DNA of 64,000 bases, taken from Clostridium sp. C8-1-8. Lineage in GTDB: Bacteria; Bacillota; Clostridia; Clostridiales; Clostridiaceae. The stretch covers positions 124,001 to 188,000 of the forward strand of contig NZ_JAABNO010000007.1 of the NCBI RefSeq assembly GCF_009928445.1, in the 5' to 3' direction. Positions within the stretch are counted from its first letter, which is position 1; each line of letters begins with the position of its first letter. Both the position numbers and the translations under genes were made by a program. Positions 37,915-46,661 of this stretch are shown piece by piece. A model generated the notes under the pieces. It saw only the letters and a list, made by a program, of their open reading frames with translations. It had not been told where the DNA came from and ran no database searches.

Positions 37915-39243
37915 ACAGACACTATGGGTAATACAGTAAGCTATGATTTTGATGAAAGCAAAGGGTTATTAAATAGTATAACTGACCCGAAAGGAAGTAA
38001 GACAAGTTTAAGCGATGGTCGTGTCGTAGGATTTAAATATAATGATGCAGGAATAAGAACAGAAAAGCGTGTAAATGGAGTAACTACAAAGTACTATCTA
38101 GATGGAGATAAAGTAATATCTCAGCAAGATGAAGAAGGTACAAGCATAAGATATAATTACGATGCTAATGGAAAACTAGTTAGCATTATACTAAACGGCA
38201 CAGAATACTTCTATATAAGAAATGCCCAAAGTGATACAATAGGCTTAATAGACACTTCAGGAAACCAAGTAGTAAGTTATACTTACGATACTTGGGGAAA
38301 ACTTATATCAATAACAGGAAGTCTAAAAGATACTGTAGGAGTTAAAAATCCTTATAGATATAGAGGCTATAGGTATGATACCGAGACTGGGTTATATTAT
38401 CTACAATCAAGATATTATAATCCTGAATGGGGGAGATTTATTAATATTGATGCAGTAGATGGTAGCTTAGGTGAATTATTATCCCATAATGTATTTGCAT
38501 ATTGTGGTAATAATCCAGTTACTAGATTTGATCCAGATGGATATGACTGGATGGATAGCTTAATATCGTGGATATTCGGAGAATCTGGTAATAAACCATC
38601 GCAATCTCAAAAGATGTGGGAAGCATATTTTGCAGGAATTCAATCTGCCATAAACAACTTCGCTCAAGAGATTAGTTCGATGGTAGAAGGCTTATGTCGT
38701 AGTATAGATTCTGAAGAAAGAATAAATGAAATTGTAGGTGCATGCTCAGATTTTAATTGTTTCGTAGCAGGAATACAAGTTGAAACAAAGGACGGGCCAA
38801 AATCAATTGAAGATATAAAGCCTGGGGATGAAGTTTATTCTGAGAATCCAGAAACAGGTGAAAAAGAGTTTAAGAAAGTAAAACAAACTTTTGGGCATGA
38901 AGTTGATACACTTGTTCATGTGAGTATAGGGAATACAAAGCTAGATACCACAGAAGGGCATAAGTTTTGGGTGGTCGGAAAAGGGCAAGCACCTAAAATG
39001 AGTCCAACGAATTCTATATATGAGAAATTGGATAATGAAGTTCCTGGACTTGTTAAATCATGTACTTTCTATAATGATATTGGAAAGCAATTTAGTAGAT
39101 AGGATTTTTATATAGGAAGCGATCCACATACACATAATTCGAACGGTGTGGATTTATATGACCATGAACATATTTTTCAATATAATTCTAAGGGTCAAAG
39201 AACAGGAGAATATGTTATTCCTCTATTCACAGAAGGATATTAA
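37915..39243 (+). pseudogene. RHS-repeat toxin remnant with Hint fragment (5'-truncated, nonsense codon)
   Basis: YD/RHS repeats and the core-end motif are clear (YRYDTETGLYYLQSRYYNP, GRFINIDAVDG, NPVTRFDPDGYD). A Hint-type processing domain begins CFVAGIQVETKDG and stops after EGHKFWVVGKG, so it is internally deleted. The frame from ATG 37924 ends at TAG 39100-39102. The same frame then continues for 46 codons to TAA 39241 with DPHTHNSNGVDLYDHEHIFQYN, a toxin-tail-like sequence. Reading CAG for TAG gives FSRQDF, the expected join. The large N-terminal part of an RHS protein is absent, so this is a fragment. Probably not functional. Confidence 0.8.
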
Positions 39244-39267
39244 TGGGGATACAAGGAGGTAATGATT

Positions 39268-39777
39268 ATGAGTATTGGAGTATTTGGGGTTTTTCATATA
39301 TCAGAAAATTATATTACTAGTGAAAAAATGACGGATTTATCGTACTTTATTGCTAAAAGGGCATTAGATTCAAGATTTTGGGTTAATCAAGGTACAAATG
39401 TAAGCGAAAGAACAAAATACTATATTAATAAAGTTCGAGGGAAAAATGAATTGGAAAAAGTCTTTGAGTTAACAGATAATCCCATGGATTCAAATGCAGA
39501 ATGTTTATTTGGGGCTGATGGGATTGAAATTTATGTATGTGGCAATAGATTAGATAGTGGTGAAAGTTTAACAGTAAGGATGTCTATAGTTCAAGAATTT
39601 TTTAAATCAATATTGAGGACTGGTGATATTATTGAAATAGAATTATACATAAATATTGAGCCTGGAGACGAATATGATATTATAAATGTAGAAGTAGATA
39701 ATTTTTGTGAAGTTCTATCTGAAGTATATAAAAATGAGGATGGATGGACACCTAGTATAAAGATTTTAATGAAATAA
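39268..39777 (+). CDS. unknown protein, candidate immunity protein for the RHS tail
   Basis: About 169 residues, no signal peptide, no recognised family. The sequence is acidic and looks like a compact cytoplasmic fold. It starts 24 bp after the toxin-tail stop. AAGGAGG (39253-39259) is 8 nt before ATG 39268 and too close to ATG 39262. Immunity genes normally sit exactly here after a polymorphic toxin, so immunity is inferred from position only. Confidence 0.55.
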   Translation: MSIGVFGVFHISENYITSEKMTDLSYFIAKRALDSRFWVNQGTNVSERTKYYINKVRGKNELEKVFELTDNPMDSNAECLFGADGIEIYVCGNRLDSGESLTVRMSIVQEFFKSILRTGDIIEIELYINIEPGDEYDIINVEVDNFCEVLSEVYKNEDGWTPSIKILMK

Positions 39778-39851
39778 CGAAAATACAAATTGATTAATAT
39801 AAGAAAATATATTATTAAGGTTTTACAATAAGTAGTATGTCATATTAACTA

Positions 39852-39895
39852 TATGGTCTGAAACTGAGAGAAATTTGAGTTTTAGGCCATTTTTC
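39852..39895 (+). terminator. terminator after the immunity candidate
   Basis: ATGGTCTGAAACT pairs with AGTTTTAGGCCAT (one G-T and one mismatch), followed by TTTTC. Confidence 0.7.
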
Positions 39896-39960
39896 TTGAT
39901 AATAAAATAAGTTGTTATGCAATAAATATAAAATACAGTATATAGGTATAGAATTTAATA

Positions 39961-40353
39961 ATGTTAAAAAATTCATTATATATTAAAGTATACGATAGAA
40001 GAGGAATTACTTTACCGGAGCCAATAGGTACCGATATAGTTTATATTTTCACAAAATTAATGGAGGGGTTAAAAATATTTACTAAAATACGAGAATTTAT
40101 CGATAAGTCAATTGATGGAACAGAAGTATGCATGGAGGATTTTATAGTTTATGGAGATAAAAAGGTAGACATAGTTCTTACAAAAGAATTTTATGCAATA
40201 TCAATTTCTATACTTTCTAGTTACACCTATGATTGTTTTATATTAGAAATAATTTCAGATAAATGGATAAAAAATCATACTAAATATTATAGCAATATTG
40301 AAAGCATATTTAGTACGCTTAAAGAAGATGTGAATGAGTTTATAAATTTATAA
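39961..40353 (+). CDS. unknown 130-residue protein
   Basis: No family recognised. It is acidic and mostly helical with an aromatic-rich middle (YAISISILSSYTYDCF). There is no good ribosome site before the ATG. Its place between a toxin remnant and a nuclease remnant suggests an orphan immunity or accessory gene, but this is only context. Confidence 0.4.
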   Translation: MLKNSLYIKVYDRRGITLPEPIGTDIVYIFTKLMEGLKIFTKIREFIDKSIDGTEVCMEDFIVYGDKKVDIVLTKEFYAISISILSSYTYDCFILEIISDKWIKNHTKYYSNIESIFSTLKEDVNEFINL

Positions 40354-40479
40354 AACCGCTGAAATAGATAATAATATGAAGTTTAGATACATTCATCACT
40401 GAAAAAGTATAAATAATCTCTCTGCATAATCTTAGAAGCTTAGTTGATATTACTTAACTAGCAGAATTTCTAATAGTAG

Positions 40480-40815
40480 ATGGGATTACAATTGGCATAT
40501 GCTTTGAGACATGAATGATGGGAACAGGGAATAGATATGCTAAGCAGGGATCCTGAAACAGTAATGCTTGCTGAACTTCAAATGAAGCAGATACTAGATG
40601 AAAAAAGTATGGTTGAAGGAGCAAGAGAAAAAGTAAAAGTTGAAGGAATGGCTGAAGGAAGAGCCGTAGGAATCCCTGAAGGAAAAGCAGAAGCAGCATA
40701 AGTAAACTTTATAAAATTAGGAGTTAGTGAATAAGTGGTTGAACAAAGAACTGGCTTAAGTATTGATAAAATAAAAGAAATTAAGATTAAATTAGAAAGA
40801 TTATATCTGAATTAA
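40480..40815 (+). pseudogene. Rpn/PDDEXK-family nuclease (transposase-like) C-terminal remnant
   Basis: The frame reads LQLAYALRHE, stop, WEQGIDMLSRDPETVMLAELQMKQ, an EGAREK...EGMAEGRA helical tail, stop, VNFIKLGVSE, stop, then TGLSIDKIKEIK. This is the C-terminal part of the Rpn recombination-promoting nuclease family, with in-frame stops at 40516, 40699 and 40732 and no catalytic N-terminal half. Confidence 0.65.
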
Positions 40816-40870
40816 CATTATAGCTAGAAAATCTAAAAATGATTAATTTAATTAAGATATATATAAAATC

Positions 40871-40913
40871 AGGACTGAGCAGCGTTGAACGTTAATTCTT
40901 AAGGCACAGTCCT
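40871..40913. other. short inverted repeat
   Basis: AGGACTG and CAGTCCT, 29 bp apart, lie between the nuclease remnant and queC. There is no T run; function unknown. Confidence 0.3.
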
Positions 40914-40961
40914 ATTCTAATCTCTACGAATCTAACTTGAAGGATAAATTAGTTTGAAGTT

Positions 40962-41618
40962 CTATAGATAGCCCTTCTTAAACTCTAGATATCCGTTTTT
41001 TCTTAACTTGCAAGCAGGGCAGTCTCCGCAACCATTTCCTTTTATTCCATTGTAGCAAGTCAAGGTTTCATTTTTTACTATTTCTAAAACGCCTAAGTCG
41101 TGGGCTAGCTTCCAGGTTTCAGCCTTATTGATCCACATCAAAGGGGTAAGTATCTCAAACTGATAATCCATAGCAAGATTTAAAGTAACATTTAGAGATT
41201 TTATAAATACATCTCTGCAGTCTGGATATCCACTGAAATCGCTTTGAGATACTCCAGTTATTATTGTGTTTATATCTCTCTGTTTAGCAAATACAGCCAC
41301 AAAGGTTAAAAATAAAAGATTTCTTCCGTCTACAAAAGAGTTTGGAAGGCCTTCTGTAGGAGCATTTTTATCAACGGTTATATCTTGTCTTGTTAAAGAG
41401 TTTGGTGCTAGTTGATTTAATAAGTTTAAATCTAAAATATGATGTTCTACACCATGTTTTTTGCAAATATCCTTAGCGCATTCTAGCTCAAGCTTATGCT
41501 TTTGATTGTAGTCAAAGGATACAGCTACAACTTCTTTAAATTTCTTCTTAGCCCAAAATAAACATGTGGTGCTGTCTTGTCCACCACTAAATACTACAAC
41601 AGCTTTTTCTTTGTTCAT
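40962..41618 (-). CDS. queC: 7-cyano-7-deazaguanine synthase
   Basis: Makes preQ0 from 7-carboxy-7-deazaguanine and ammonia with ATP. The PP-loop [16 protein letters not shown] and the zinc ligands in [22 protein letters not shown] are intact. The start is ATG 41618 (AAGGATGG site); the longer frame lacks such a site. It lies 232 bp after folE on the same strand, so it may need a second promoter or be read through. Confidence 0.95.
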   Translation of the reverse strand: MNKEKAVVVFSGGQDSTTCLFWAKKKFKEVVAVSFDYNQKHKLELECAKDICKKHGVEHHILDLNLLNQLAPNSLTRQDITVDKNAPTEGLPNSFVDGRNLLFLTFVAVFAKQRDINTIITGVSQSDFSGYPDCRDVFIKSLNVTLNLAMDYQFEILTPLMWINKAETWKLAHDLGVLEIVKNETLTCYNGIKGNGCGDCPACKLRKNGYLEFKKGYL

Positions 41619-41850
41619 AATTACACCATCCTTAATATATATCGTGTACTCACTTGTACATAGATTTATTTCATTTATTTTATACATAGACTAAATATAA
41701 GCAATGTAGTCTATAATTCATCTGACTTATTAACTATAGTTTTCATCTAAGAATTTCTAATTGTTTTTTAAGTCTTTTATTTAATATTTTAAAGGATTAC
41801 TTAGCTTATACAGCATAGTGTTATAACTAATTTGAAGCGCTTTAGTTATA

Positions 41851-42441
41851 TTACTTACTATAAAGCATAATCAACTTACTATTTAACATTTGATCTGTAT
41901 TAAATCTACCTCTTAGTGTAGTGGTTATGGTTTTAGTTCCAGGTTTTTCTATACCTCTAGTGGTCATACAGCCATGTTCACCTTGGATGATAACTGCTAC
42001 ATCCTCAGATTTCGTTATCTTTTGAAGTATCTCAGCAATATCGCTGCCTATTCTTTCTTGAAGCTGAAGTCTTCTTCCAACCATGTCTGCTATTCTTGCT
42101 ATCTTGCTTAGACCTATAATTTTTTTATTAGGAACATAAGCTACTGCGACCTTCATATTGTACATTAGTGCTAGATGATGTTCGCAATGGCTAAAGATTT
42201 CAATATCCTTAATAAACACCAAGTCATTTAGGTTTCCAGTTACATTCAAGTCATCTTCAAAGGTTACATTGAACATGTTAGCTATGTCTTCGTTGCTGTA
42301 ATTCATTCCTTTAAAAACCTCTTCATACATCTTTGCCACACGTTTTGGCGTATTTAATAAGCCTTCTCTTTCTGGGTCATCACCTAAGGCTATTAAAATA
42401 CCTCTTATATGTTCTTCAATTGCTTTAGTATCAATGGACAT
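41851..42441 (-). CDS. folE: GTP cyclohydrolase I
   Basis: Converts GTP to dihydroneopterin triphosphate, the first step of both folate and 7-deazaguanine synthesis. The zinc site is [10 protein letters not shown] with the second Cys in [25 protein letters not shown]-like block reads [15 protein letters not shown]. About 196 residues. ATG 42441 has GAGAGGTG upstream and lies right after the queE stop. Its place in a que operon suggests it feeds preQ0 synthesis. Confidence 0.95.
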   Translation of the reverse strand: MSIDTKAIEEHIRGILIALGDDPEREGLLNTPKRVAKMYEEVFKGMNYSNEDIANMFNVTFEDDLNVTGNLNDLVFIKDIEIFSHCEHHLALMYNMKVAVAYVPNKKIIGLSKIARIADMVGRRLQLQERIGSDIAEILQKITKSEDVAVIIQGEHGCMTTRGIEKPGTKTITTTLRGRFNTDQMLNSKLIMLYSK

Positions 42442-42442
42442 A

Positions 42443-43108
42443 TCATACACCTCTCTCAGTTGGGTCCCATATAATCTTATGAAGCTGTATTTGAAGCTTA
42501 ACGTCATTCATTATATTTTCCTTTAAGAACTCCACAATGCTGTCTAAGGATATTTGGCCAAACACAGGGCTTATATATACAGTAGTTTTCTCTGTAAGCT
42601 TGTAGCTAGTTATTATTTCTTTAGCTTTTTCCAAGTCTTCCATGCTGCCAGAAACGAATTTTACTGTATCCTTAGCAGAAAGATATTTGAAGTTGTCTAG
42701 CTTCATGTGTCGTTCCATATTACTTGAAGGAAGCTTATAATCCATAGTAAAGCTAGGCGGATTGCTAAGTTTAGTGAAGTTCTCAAGAAGTACACTTCCG
42801 TTAGTCTCAATCTCAACTCTTAGGTTGTCATCACTTGCTAGAAGTTCTAAAAGCTCAACTATACCTTCTTGAAGAAGGGGCTCACCTCCAGTTAAGGTTA
42901 TGTTTTTAACCTTTGTTGATTTTATATAATTATAGATATCCTCAGAAGACATAAGTTCATATGGAGCATTTTTCTCATTTGCCCAGGTGGTATCACAGTA
43001 GCTGCAGTTTAAGTTGCAGCCAGCAAATCTAATAAAAATAGCAAGTTCTCCGGAACGCTTACCTTCACCGTTTATGCTGATGAATTTTTCAACTACCTTA
43101 TAGGTCAT
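42443..43108 (-). CDS. queE: 7-carboxy-7-deazaguanine synthase (radical SAM)
   Basis: Radical SAM ring contraction of carboxy-tetrahydropterin. The cluster motif is [13 protein letters not shown], followed by [12 protein letters not shown]. About 221 residues. The ATG at 43108 (MTYKVVEKF) has GTGAGGAAA upstream and overlaps the queD end by 11 bp, so translation is coupled. Upstream in-frame starts overlap queD further and are rejected. Confidence 0.94.
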   Translation of the reverse strand: MTYKVVEKFISINGEGKRSGELAIFIRFAGCNLNCSYCDTTWANEKNAPYELMSSEDIYNYIKSTKVKNITLTGGEPLLQEGIVELLELLASDDNLRVEIETNGSVLLENFTKLSNPPSFTMDYKLPSSNMERHMKLDNFKYLSAKDTVKFVSGSMEDLEKAKEIITSYKLTEKTTVYISPVFGQISLDSIVEFLKENIMNDVKLQIQLHKIIWDPTERGV

Positions 43109-43541
43109 ATAAAGTTTCCTCACTTTCCTCATATCTAGCACTGTTAGTAGGTGTCTCATAAACCGTAGCGCTCTTAACCTTATAGCCTTTTTCCTTCATA
43201 GTTTTATAGAAAAAAGCTGAGAAGTTTTCTGCTGTAGTTCTAAAGTTCATCTCGATTATTTTAAAGCCATCTTCCTTAAGTGCAGATAATGTTGTTTCTC
43301 TCATAGTGTTCTTTTCTACAATTAAAGCATGGTCATAATAATCAACCATAGCTTTAACATCTTTTTTCAAATCACCAAAATCTATTACCATACCGTCTAG
43401 ATGACCACCACTGACTAATTTATCTGCTTGAACTTCAATTTCTACTTTCCATCTGTGACCGTGGATATTTCCACACTTTCCATCATAGTGAGCAAGAAAG
43501 TGAGCACTGTCAAAGCTGTGTTCTGCTTTTAAGATATACAT
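43098..43541 (-). CDS. queD: 6-carboxy-5,6,7,8-tetrahydropterin synthase
   Basis: PTPS-fold enzyme. Zinc-binding histidines lie in DSAHFLAHYDGKCGNIHGHRWKVEIE, with the catalytic Cys in KCGN. 147 residues. AGGAGG lies about 8 nt before the ATG. It sits 15 bp after the ATPase-activator gene and overlaps queE. Confidence 0.95.
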   Translation of the reverse strand: MYILKAEHSFDSAHFLAHYDGKCGNIHGHRWKVEIEVQADKLVSGGHLDGMVIDFGDLKKDVKAMVDYYDHALIVEKNTMRETTLSALKEDGFKIIEMNFRTTAENFSAFFYKTMKEKGYKVKSATVYETPTNSARYEESEETLYDL

Positions 43542-43556
43542 TTTATTCCTCCTAAT

Positions 43557-44318
43557 CTATTTTAAAAACTTGCTTCCATAGTAGCAGCAGCCAATGGCTC
43601 CATTAAACTGTGGCTCTTCTACAGAGATTATTTCATTATAGTCATTCTTTAGATAATTTTTTATTGCAGTATTATTAGCAACACCACCAGTTAAGACTAG
43701 CCTATCTCCTTTAAAATTGCTTAAAAGAGGACGAAGTCTTTTATACATGGAGTAGTTTACTCCTGCACATAATTTCTCTATAGGTACACCTTCAGCTATC
43801 TTTCCAATAAGCTCTGATTCGGAAAATACTGCACAGGTAGAGTTCAAGTCTACAGGGTCCTTTGCGTATTTACTCATTTCCTCAAAGGATATCTCAAGAA
43901 CATTGGCCATGTTTTCTAAATACCTTCCACAGGAAGCTGCGCATTTTTCATTAAGCTCCAAATCAGTAGTAAGCCCTTTTTCAATCTTAACGATCTTAAC
44001 GTCTTGTCCTCCTACATCTAGTAGAATAAAATCCTTTAAAGAGCTTTGATACATTGCTCCATAGGCATGAGCTTTTATTTCATTTATCTGAGTGAAGAGT
44101 TTTAAGTCAGTATTGTTTTTTCCGTAGCCTGTAGATACGGCTTTATCAAAAGGTCCTACCTGAAGCTTATCTAAATCAACTACAATCTTTCCATCTAAAT
44201 GGCAGAAGTCTCTGTAAAACCTCATAGTGCTGATCTTTTTCTTTTCAACTAGAAGGTTATCTTCCATTATTACAATCTTAACCTCTCGACTGCCCAGGTC
44301 TATTCCTAAAATTCTCAT
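43557..44318 (-). CDS. BcrA/BadF/HgdC-type ATPase activator
   Basis: ASKHA-fold ATPase that transfers one electron, driven by ATP, to a dehydratase or reductase partner. N-terminal phosphate loop ILGIDLGSREVKIV, second loop LLDVGGQDVKIVKIE, and the two Cys that bridge a [4Fe-4S] cluster across the dimer (CAASCGRYLE and STCAVFSESE). 253 residues. It overlaps the preceding dehydratase-type gene by 4 bp, so they form an enzyme-activator pair. Placing them ahead of queD within a preQ1-controlled operon is unusual. Confidence 0.88.
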   Translation of the reverse strand: MRILGIDLGSREVKIVIMEDNLLVEKKKISTMRFYRDFCHLDGKIVVDLDKLQVGPFDKAVSTGYGKNNTDLKLFTQINEIKAHAYGAMYQSSLKDFILLDVGGQDVKIVKIEKGLTTDLELNEKCAASCGRYLENMANVLEISFEEMSKYAKDPVDLNSTCAVFSESELIGKIAEGVPIEKLCAGVNYSMYKRLRPLLSNFKGDRLVLTGGVANNTAIKNYLKNDYNEIISVEEPQFNGAIGCCYYGSKFLK

Positions 44319-45316
44319 TTGTCTGCCTCCTTCAAGTCTAGTAACATATCAAGGAAAGCTTCTAATCTGAGCTTTGTTCTTGCGTCTAAAGTGTTTAGCT
44401 TGTCACCTTCGATATTTAAGATAGGAATATCAAGGTTATTTTTAATTACTATATCTTCTACAGCTCTATAGCAGAAGGCCTGAGTATAGTGGATTATTCC
44501 ATCTAATTGTCTCTCTTTTATCTGCTTTTTTAGCTCAATAAGTCTAAAGTCAGTGTTATATGGATAGGTGTAATCATAGTATTGCTCATATATATTATTA
44601 GCTTCATTTCCTCGCGGAAAGGCAAACTCTCTTTGAACCTCATTATATACAAAGTGAGCATTAAGATTTTCCACGAAGCTGTAGATATCCGTAGTCATTG
44701 GTGGAACACCTATATAGCCTAAACGAAGCTTTTTATCTATGGCTTTTCTAGTTTTTATTTCCCCTATTACTTTTACTAAATCAGCCTCATAACCATCTAT
44801 ATCTCCGTTGAAGTCACTTAGACTAACTTGATATAAGTGATTTTCAAAACCTGTGGCTTTATTGTGAATGTAAGTTAGTTCATCTAACTCTTTGCCAAGA
44901 AGTCTAACTTGATTTAGTCTTCTTCTAACAGCTTCAACCTCAGCTTCTTCTACCTTAAAGATAGCCATTAGCTTCTTTATTTCTCTTTCTATATCCTCTA
45001 GGCTGTGACTGTGAGGAAAAGAAAAGGGATGTACCTTAATTCCTTTTAATTGAAGCACTTCAATAAGTGCCTTTGTATTGGAGCAGTCCCCCTCCATAAC
45101 GCCAATTATTTCTTCAATTCCGTTTTCTATACAAGCTCCGTATAGCCCTTTTATCCAAGCACAAAGGCTTTTAGGGAAACCATCTTTTTCAGCTAAATCA
45201 ATGTATTTTAAGTGGTTATCTGAAACTACAAAAATATTATTTAAATCTACTGGGGTATAGCCTGCAGCTATAAGAACCTCTATAGGAACCGTTGTTGTTA
45301 AACCAATCTTTTTAAT
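44315..45316 (-). CDS. 2-hydroxyacyl-CoA dehydratase / double-cubane-type protein, apparent ATT start
   Basis: HgdB/FldC-fold protein of about 333 residues. The frame upstream of the first ATG (45097) encodes a typical N-terminus: KKIGLTTTVPIEVLIAAGY, then Cys in SLCAWIKGLYGACIENG and MEGDCSNT, likely cluster ligands. A TAG lies in frame 5 codons before KKIG, and no ATG, GTG or TTG exists in between. GGGAGG is 7 nt before an ATT exactly where homologues have ATG. With its ATPase partner it should carry out ATP-driven low-potential reduction or dehydration. Single-subunit pairs of this kind resemble double-cubane cluster proteins. It is first in the preQ1-riboswitch operon, so a queuosine-related substrate is inferred. 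Confidence 0.8.
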   Translation of the reverse strand: MKKIGLTTTVPIEVLIAAGYTPVDLNNIFVVSDNHLKYIDLAEKDGFPKSLCAWIKGLYGACIENGIEEIIGVMEGDCSNTKALIEVLQLKGIKVHPFSFPHSHSLEDIEREIKKLMAIFKVEEAEVEAVRRRLNQVRLLGKELDELTYIHNKATGFENHLYQVSLSDFNGDIDGYEADLVKVIGEIKTRKAIDKKLRLGYIGVPPMTTDIYSFVENLNAHFVYNEVQREFAFPRGNEANNIYEQYYDYTYPYNTDFRLIELKKQIKERQLDGIIHYTQAFCYRAVEDIVIKNNLDIPILNIEGDKLNTLDARTKLRLEAFLDMLLDLKEADK

Positions 45317-45380
45317 TTTAAAGCCTCCCTAACTTAGAGAGTTCGAAACCATTATTGTTCATAATATTTTTCTATACAGC

Positions 45381-45432
45381 AAAAAAGGGCATAAAATGCC
45401 CATAAACAAAAAAAACTACCTAAACCGGTAGT
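45381..45432 (-). terminator. tandem terminators in the que-operon leader
   Basis: Minus strand: ACTACC-GGTTTA-GGTAGT followed by eight T (45408-45432), then GGGCA-TTTTA-TGCCC followed by six T (45381-45401). They lie between the riboswitch and the first gene, so they are the likely expression platform. Confidence 0.75.
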
Positions 45433-45515
45433 AGTAGGGTATATGTATAGCTACAGAAATTCCAATACAAAAAGAGCTATCATATTGAAATAATCAGCTT
45501 AAAAACCCATTACGT

Positions 45516-45556
45516 CCTAGTTTTGTTTATAGACAGGATGGTTACGAACTGTCTGT
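45516..45556 (-). promoter_or_regulatory. preQ1-I-type riboswitch aptamer
   Basis: Minus strand: stem AGACAG, then TTC, GTAACC, ATC, stem CTGTCT, and the A-rich tail ATAAACAAAACTAGG that would fold back to make the H-type pseudoknot. The GTAACC loop and ACAAAAC-AGG tail match the small preQ1-I aptamer known from Thermoanaerobacter, allowing one A-to-T difference. An outer helix (ATTACGT / ACGTAAT) encloses it. It lies about 30 nt after the predicted promoter of an operon containing queD, queE, folE and queC. Confidence 0.75.
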
Positions 45557-45581
45557 ATTTAATTTTCTATTCACGTAATTT

Positions 45582-45610
45582 ACTATAATACAGCGGCTAA
45601 GTATAGTCAA
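45582..45610 (-). promoter_or_regulatory. sigma-A promoter of the que operon
   Basis: TTGACT, a 17-bp spacer and TATAGT on the minus strand. The start would lie at about 45575, giving a leader of about 260 nt. Confidence 0.7.
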
Positions 45611-45680
45611 GTTAAAAATATAACAAGGATAATACAAAAAAGTTATCAATGATATGAAATAAGTCACATTAGAGAAAAAT

Positions 45681-45771
45681 ATGTACCACTTTAATATGAA
45701 AACTATTTTTAAAGCTCATATAGGTTCTGAGAGAAGACTTTAAAAATGTAAATTTAAATAAAGGGGTACAT
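45681..45771. repeat. nested 90-bp inverted repeat
   Basis: Outer arms ATGTACCACTTTA / TAAAGGGGTACAT and inner arms TTTTTAAAG / CTTTAAAAA. On the minus strand it is followed by ATTTTTC, so it may end the metallo-hydrolase transcript. The surrounding 45611-45886 holds no ORF. Confidence 0.5.
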
Positions 45772-45886
45772 ACTTATAGAGTTTCTATATGAGGACTTAA
45801 TTTATGACTGTTCGAAAATCCAGTGTTATACGAGTTTTCATGAGAGCATAAATTAATGATTGAGTTATAAACTCTGCAACCTACAC

Positions 45887-46633
45887 CTAAACTTCAACCT
45901 CTAAGCCATCTATTGCAGCAAAGGTGCTATTAAATATTTGTCCAGCACTTAGTTCGGCACTTACTCTGTCTTCTAGCTTTAGATAACTACTGGCATCAAA
46001 ATGCATAAGTAATAATTTCTTTACGTTAGCTTCTGAAGCAAGTTTTGCTGCAAGTTCAGGGTTTAAGTGAATTTTATCTGAAAAGGTTTCTTTGGATTTC
46101 ATACTGCATTCGGTAATTAAGACGTCAGCATCTTTAGCTAAGGTTATCACATTTTCGCAGTAGGCTGTATCTGTACAGTAGCAGATAACTGTATCCTCTA
46201 TTTCGAATCTGCCACCTAAAACCTCTGTACTATGAACTAAAGGTAAGAAGGTTGCATTAAAAGGTAAATCAATATTAGGTTCAAGGGCATTGATTATATG
46301 TGTATCAAAAGGTAATTTTTCTATAGGCACTGTGTAAGGATTGTTGATAAATTGTTTAATAATCCCTTCACTGTTAGGCTGAGATATAATATATAGGCCT
46401 TTAGAGAATTTGTTAAGAGATAAGGTGTGAAGCCCAGATATATGGTCTAGGTGAAAATGACTTAAAAATAAATAAACAGGTCTATCATCTTTTATATACT
46501 GTGGTAGTCTTGAAATGCCATTGCCAGCATCTAGTACTATATAGTAGTCATTGTGCTCTATGAGTATTGATACAGTTCTTCCTGTTTCAGTGTCAAACCA
46601 TCCATTTGTTCCTAGAAAGGTTATTTTAATCAT
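45887..46633 (-). CDS. metallo-beta-lactamase-fold hydrolase
   Basis: Starts with KITFLGTNGWFDTETGRTVS and carries the zinc motif LSHFHLDHISGLH, a later STEVLGG, CYCTDTAYCE and a LLMHFDASSY His. This matches the RNase Z-like/arylsulfatase MBL group. The substrate is unknown. 248 residues. GGAGGAAG lies before ATG 46633; the ORF's first ATG is inside the ribosome site. It is last in a three-gene unit with an ImmA-type protease and an XRE regulator. Confidence 0.82.
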   Translation of the reverse strand: MIKITFLGTNGWFDTETGRTVSILIEHNDYYIVLDAGNGISRLPQYIKDDRPVYLFLSHFHLDHISGLHTLSLNKFSKGLYIISQPNSEGIIKQFINNPYTVPIEKLPFDTHIINALEPNIDLPFNATFLPLVHSTEVLGGRFEIEDTVICYCTDTAYCENVITLAKDADVLITECSMKSKETFSDKIHLNPELAAKLASEANVKKLLLMHFDASSYLKLEDRVSAELSAGQIFNSTFAAIDGLEVEV

Positions 46634-46661
46634 AAAATCTTCCTCCATAGCTTTCTATAAA

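Noticed and set aside
40454-40699. Minus-strand Leu/Phe-rich 81-codon ORF
   Set aside because: Antisense to the Gln/Glu/Lys-rich Rpn remnant; low-complexity artefact.
41619-41850. A second preQ1 riboswitch before queC
   Set aside because: The folE-queC gap lacks the stem-TTC-loop-A-rich-tail pattern; only an imperfect ATAACTAA inverted repeat is present.
45078-45260. Plus-strand ORF at the dehydratase N-terminus
   Set aside because: It is antisense to the conserved N-terminal coding sequence read from the ATT start.
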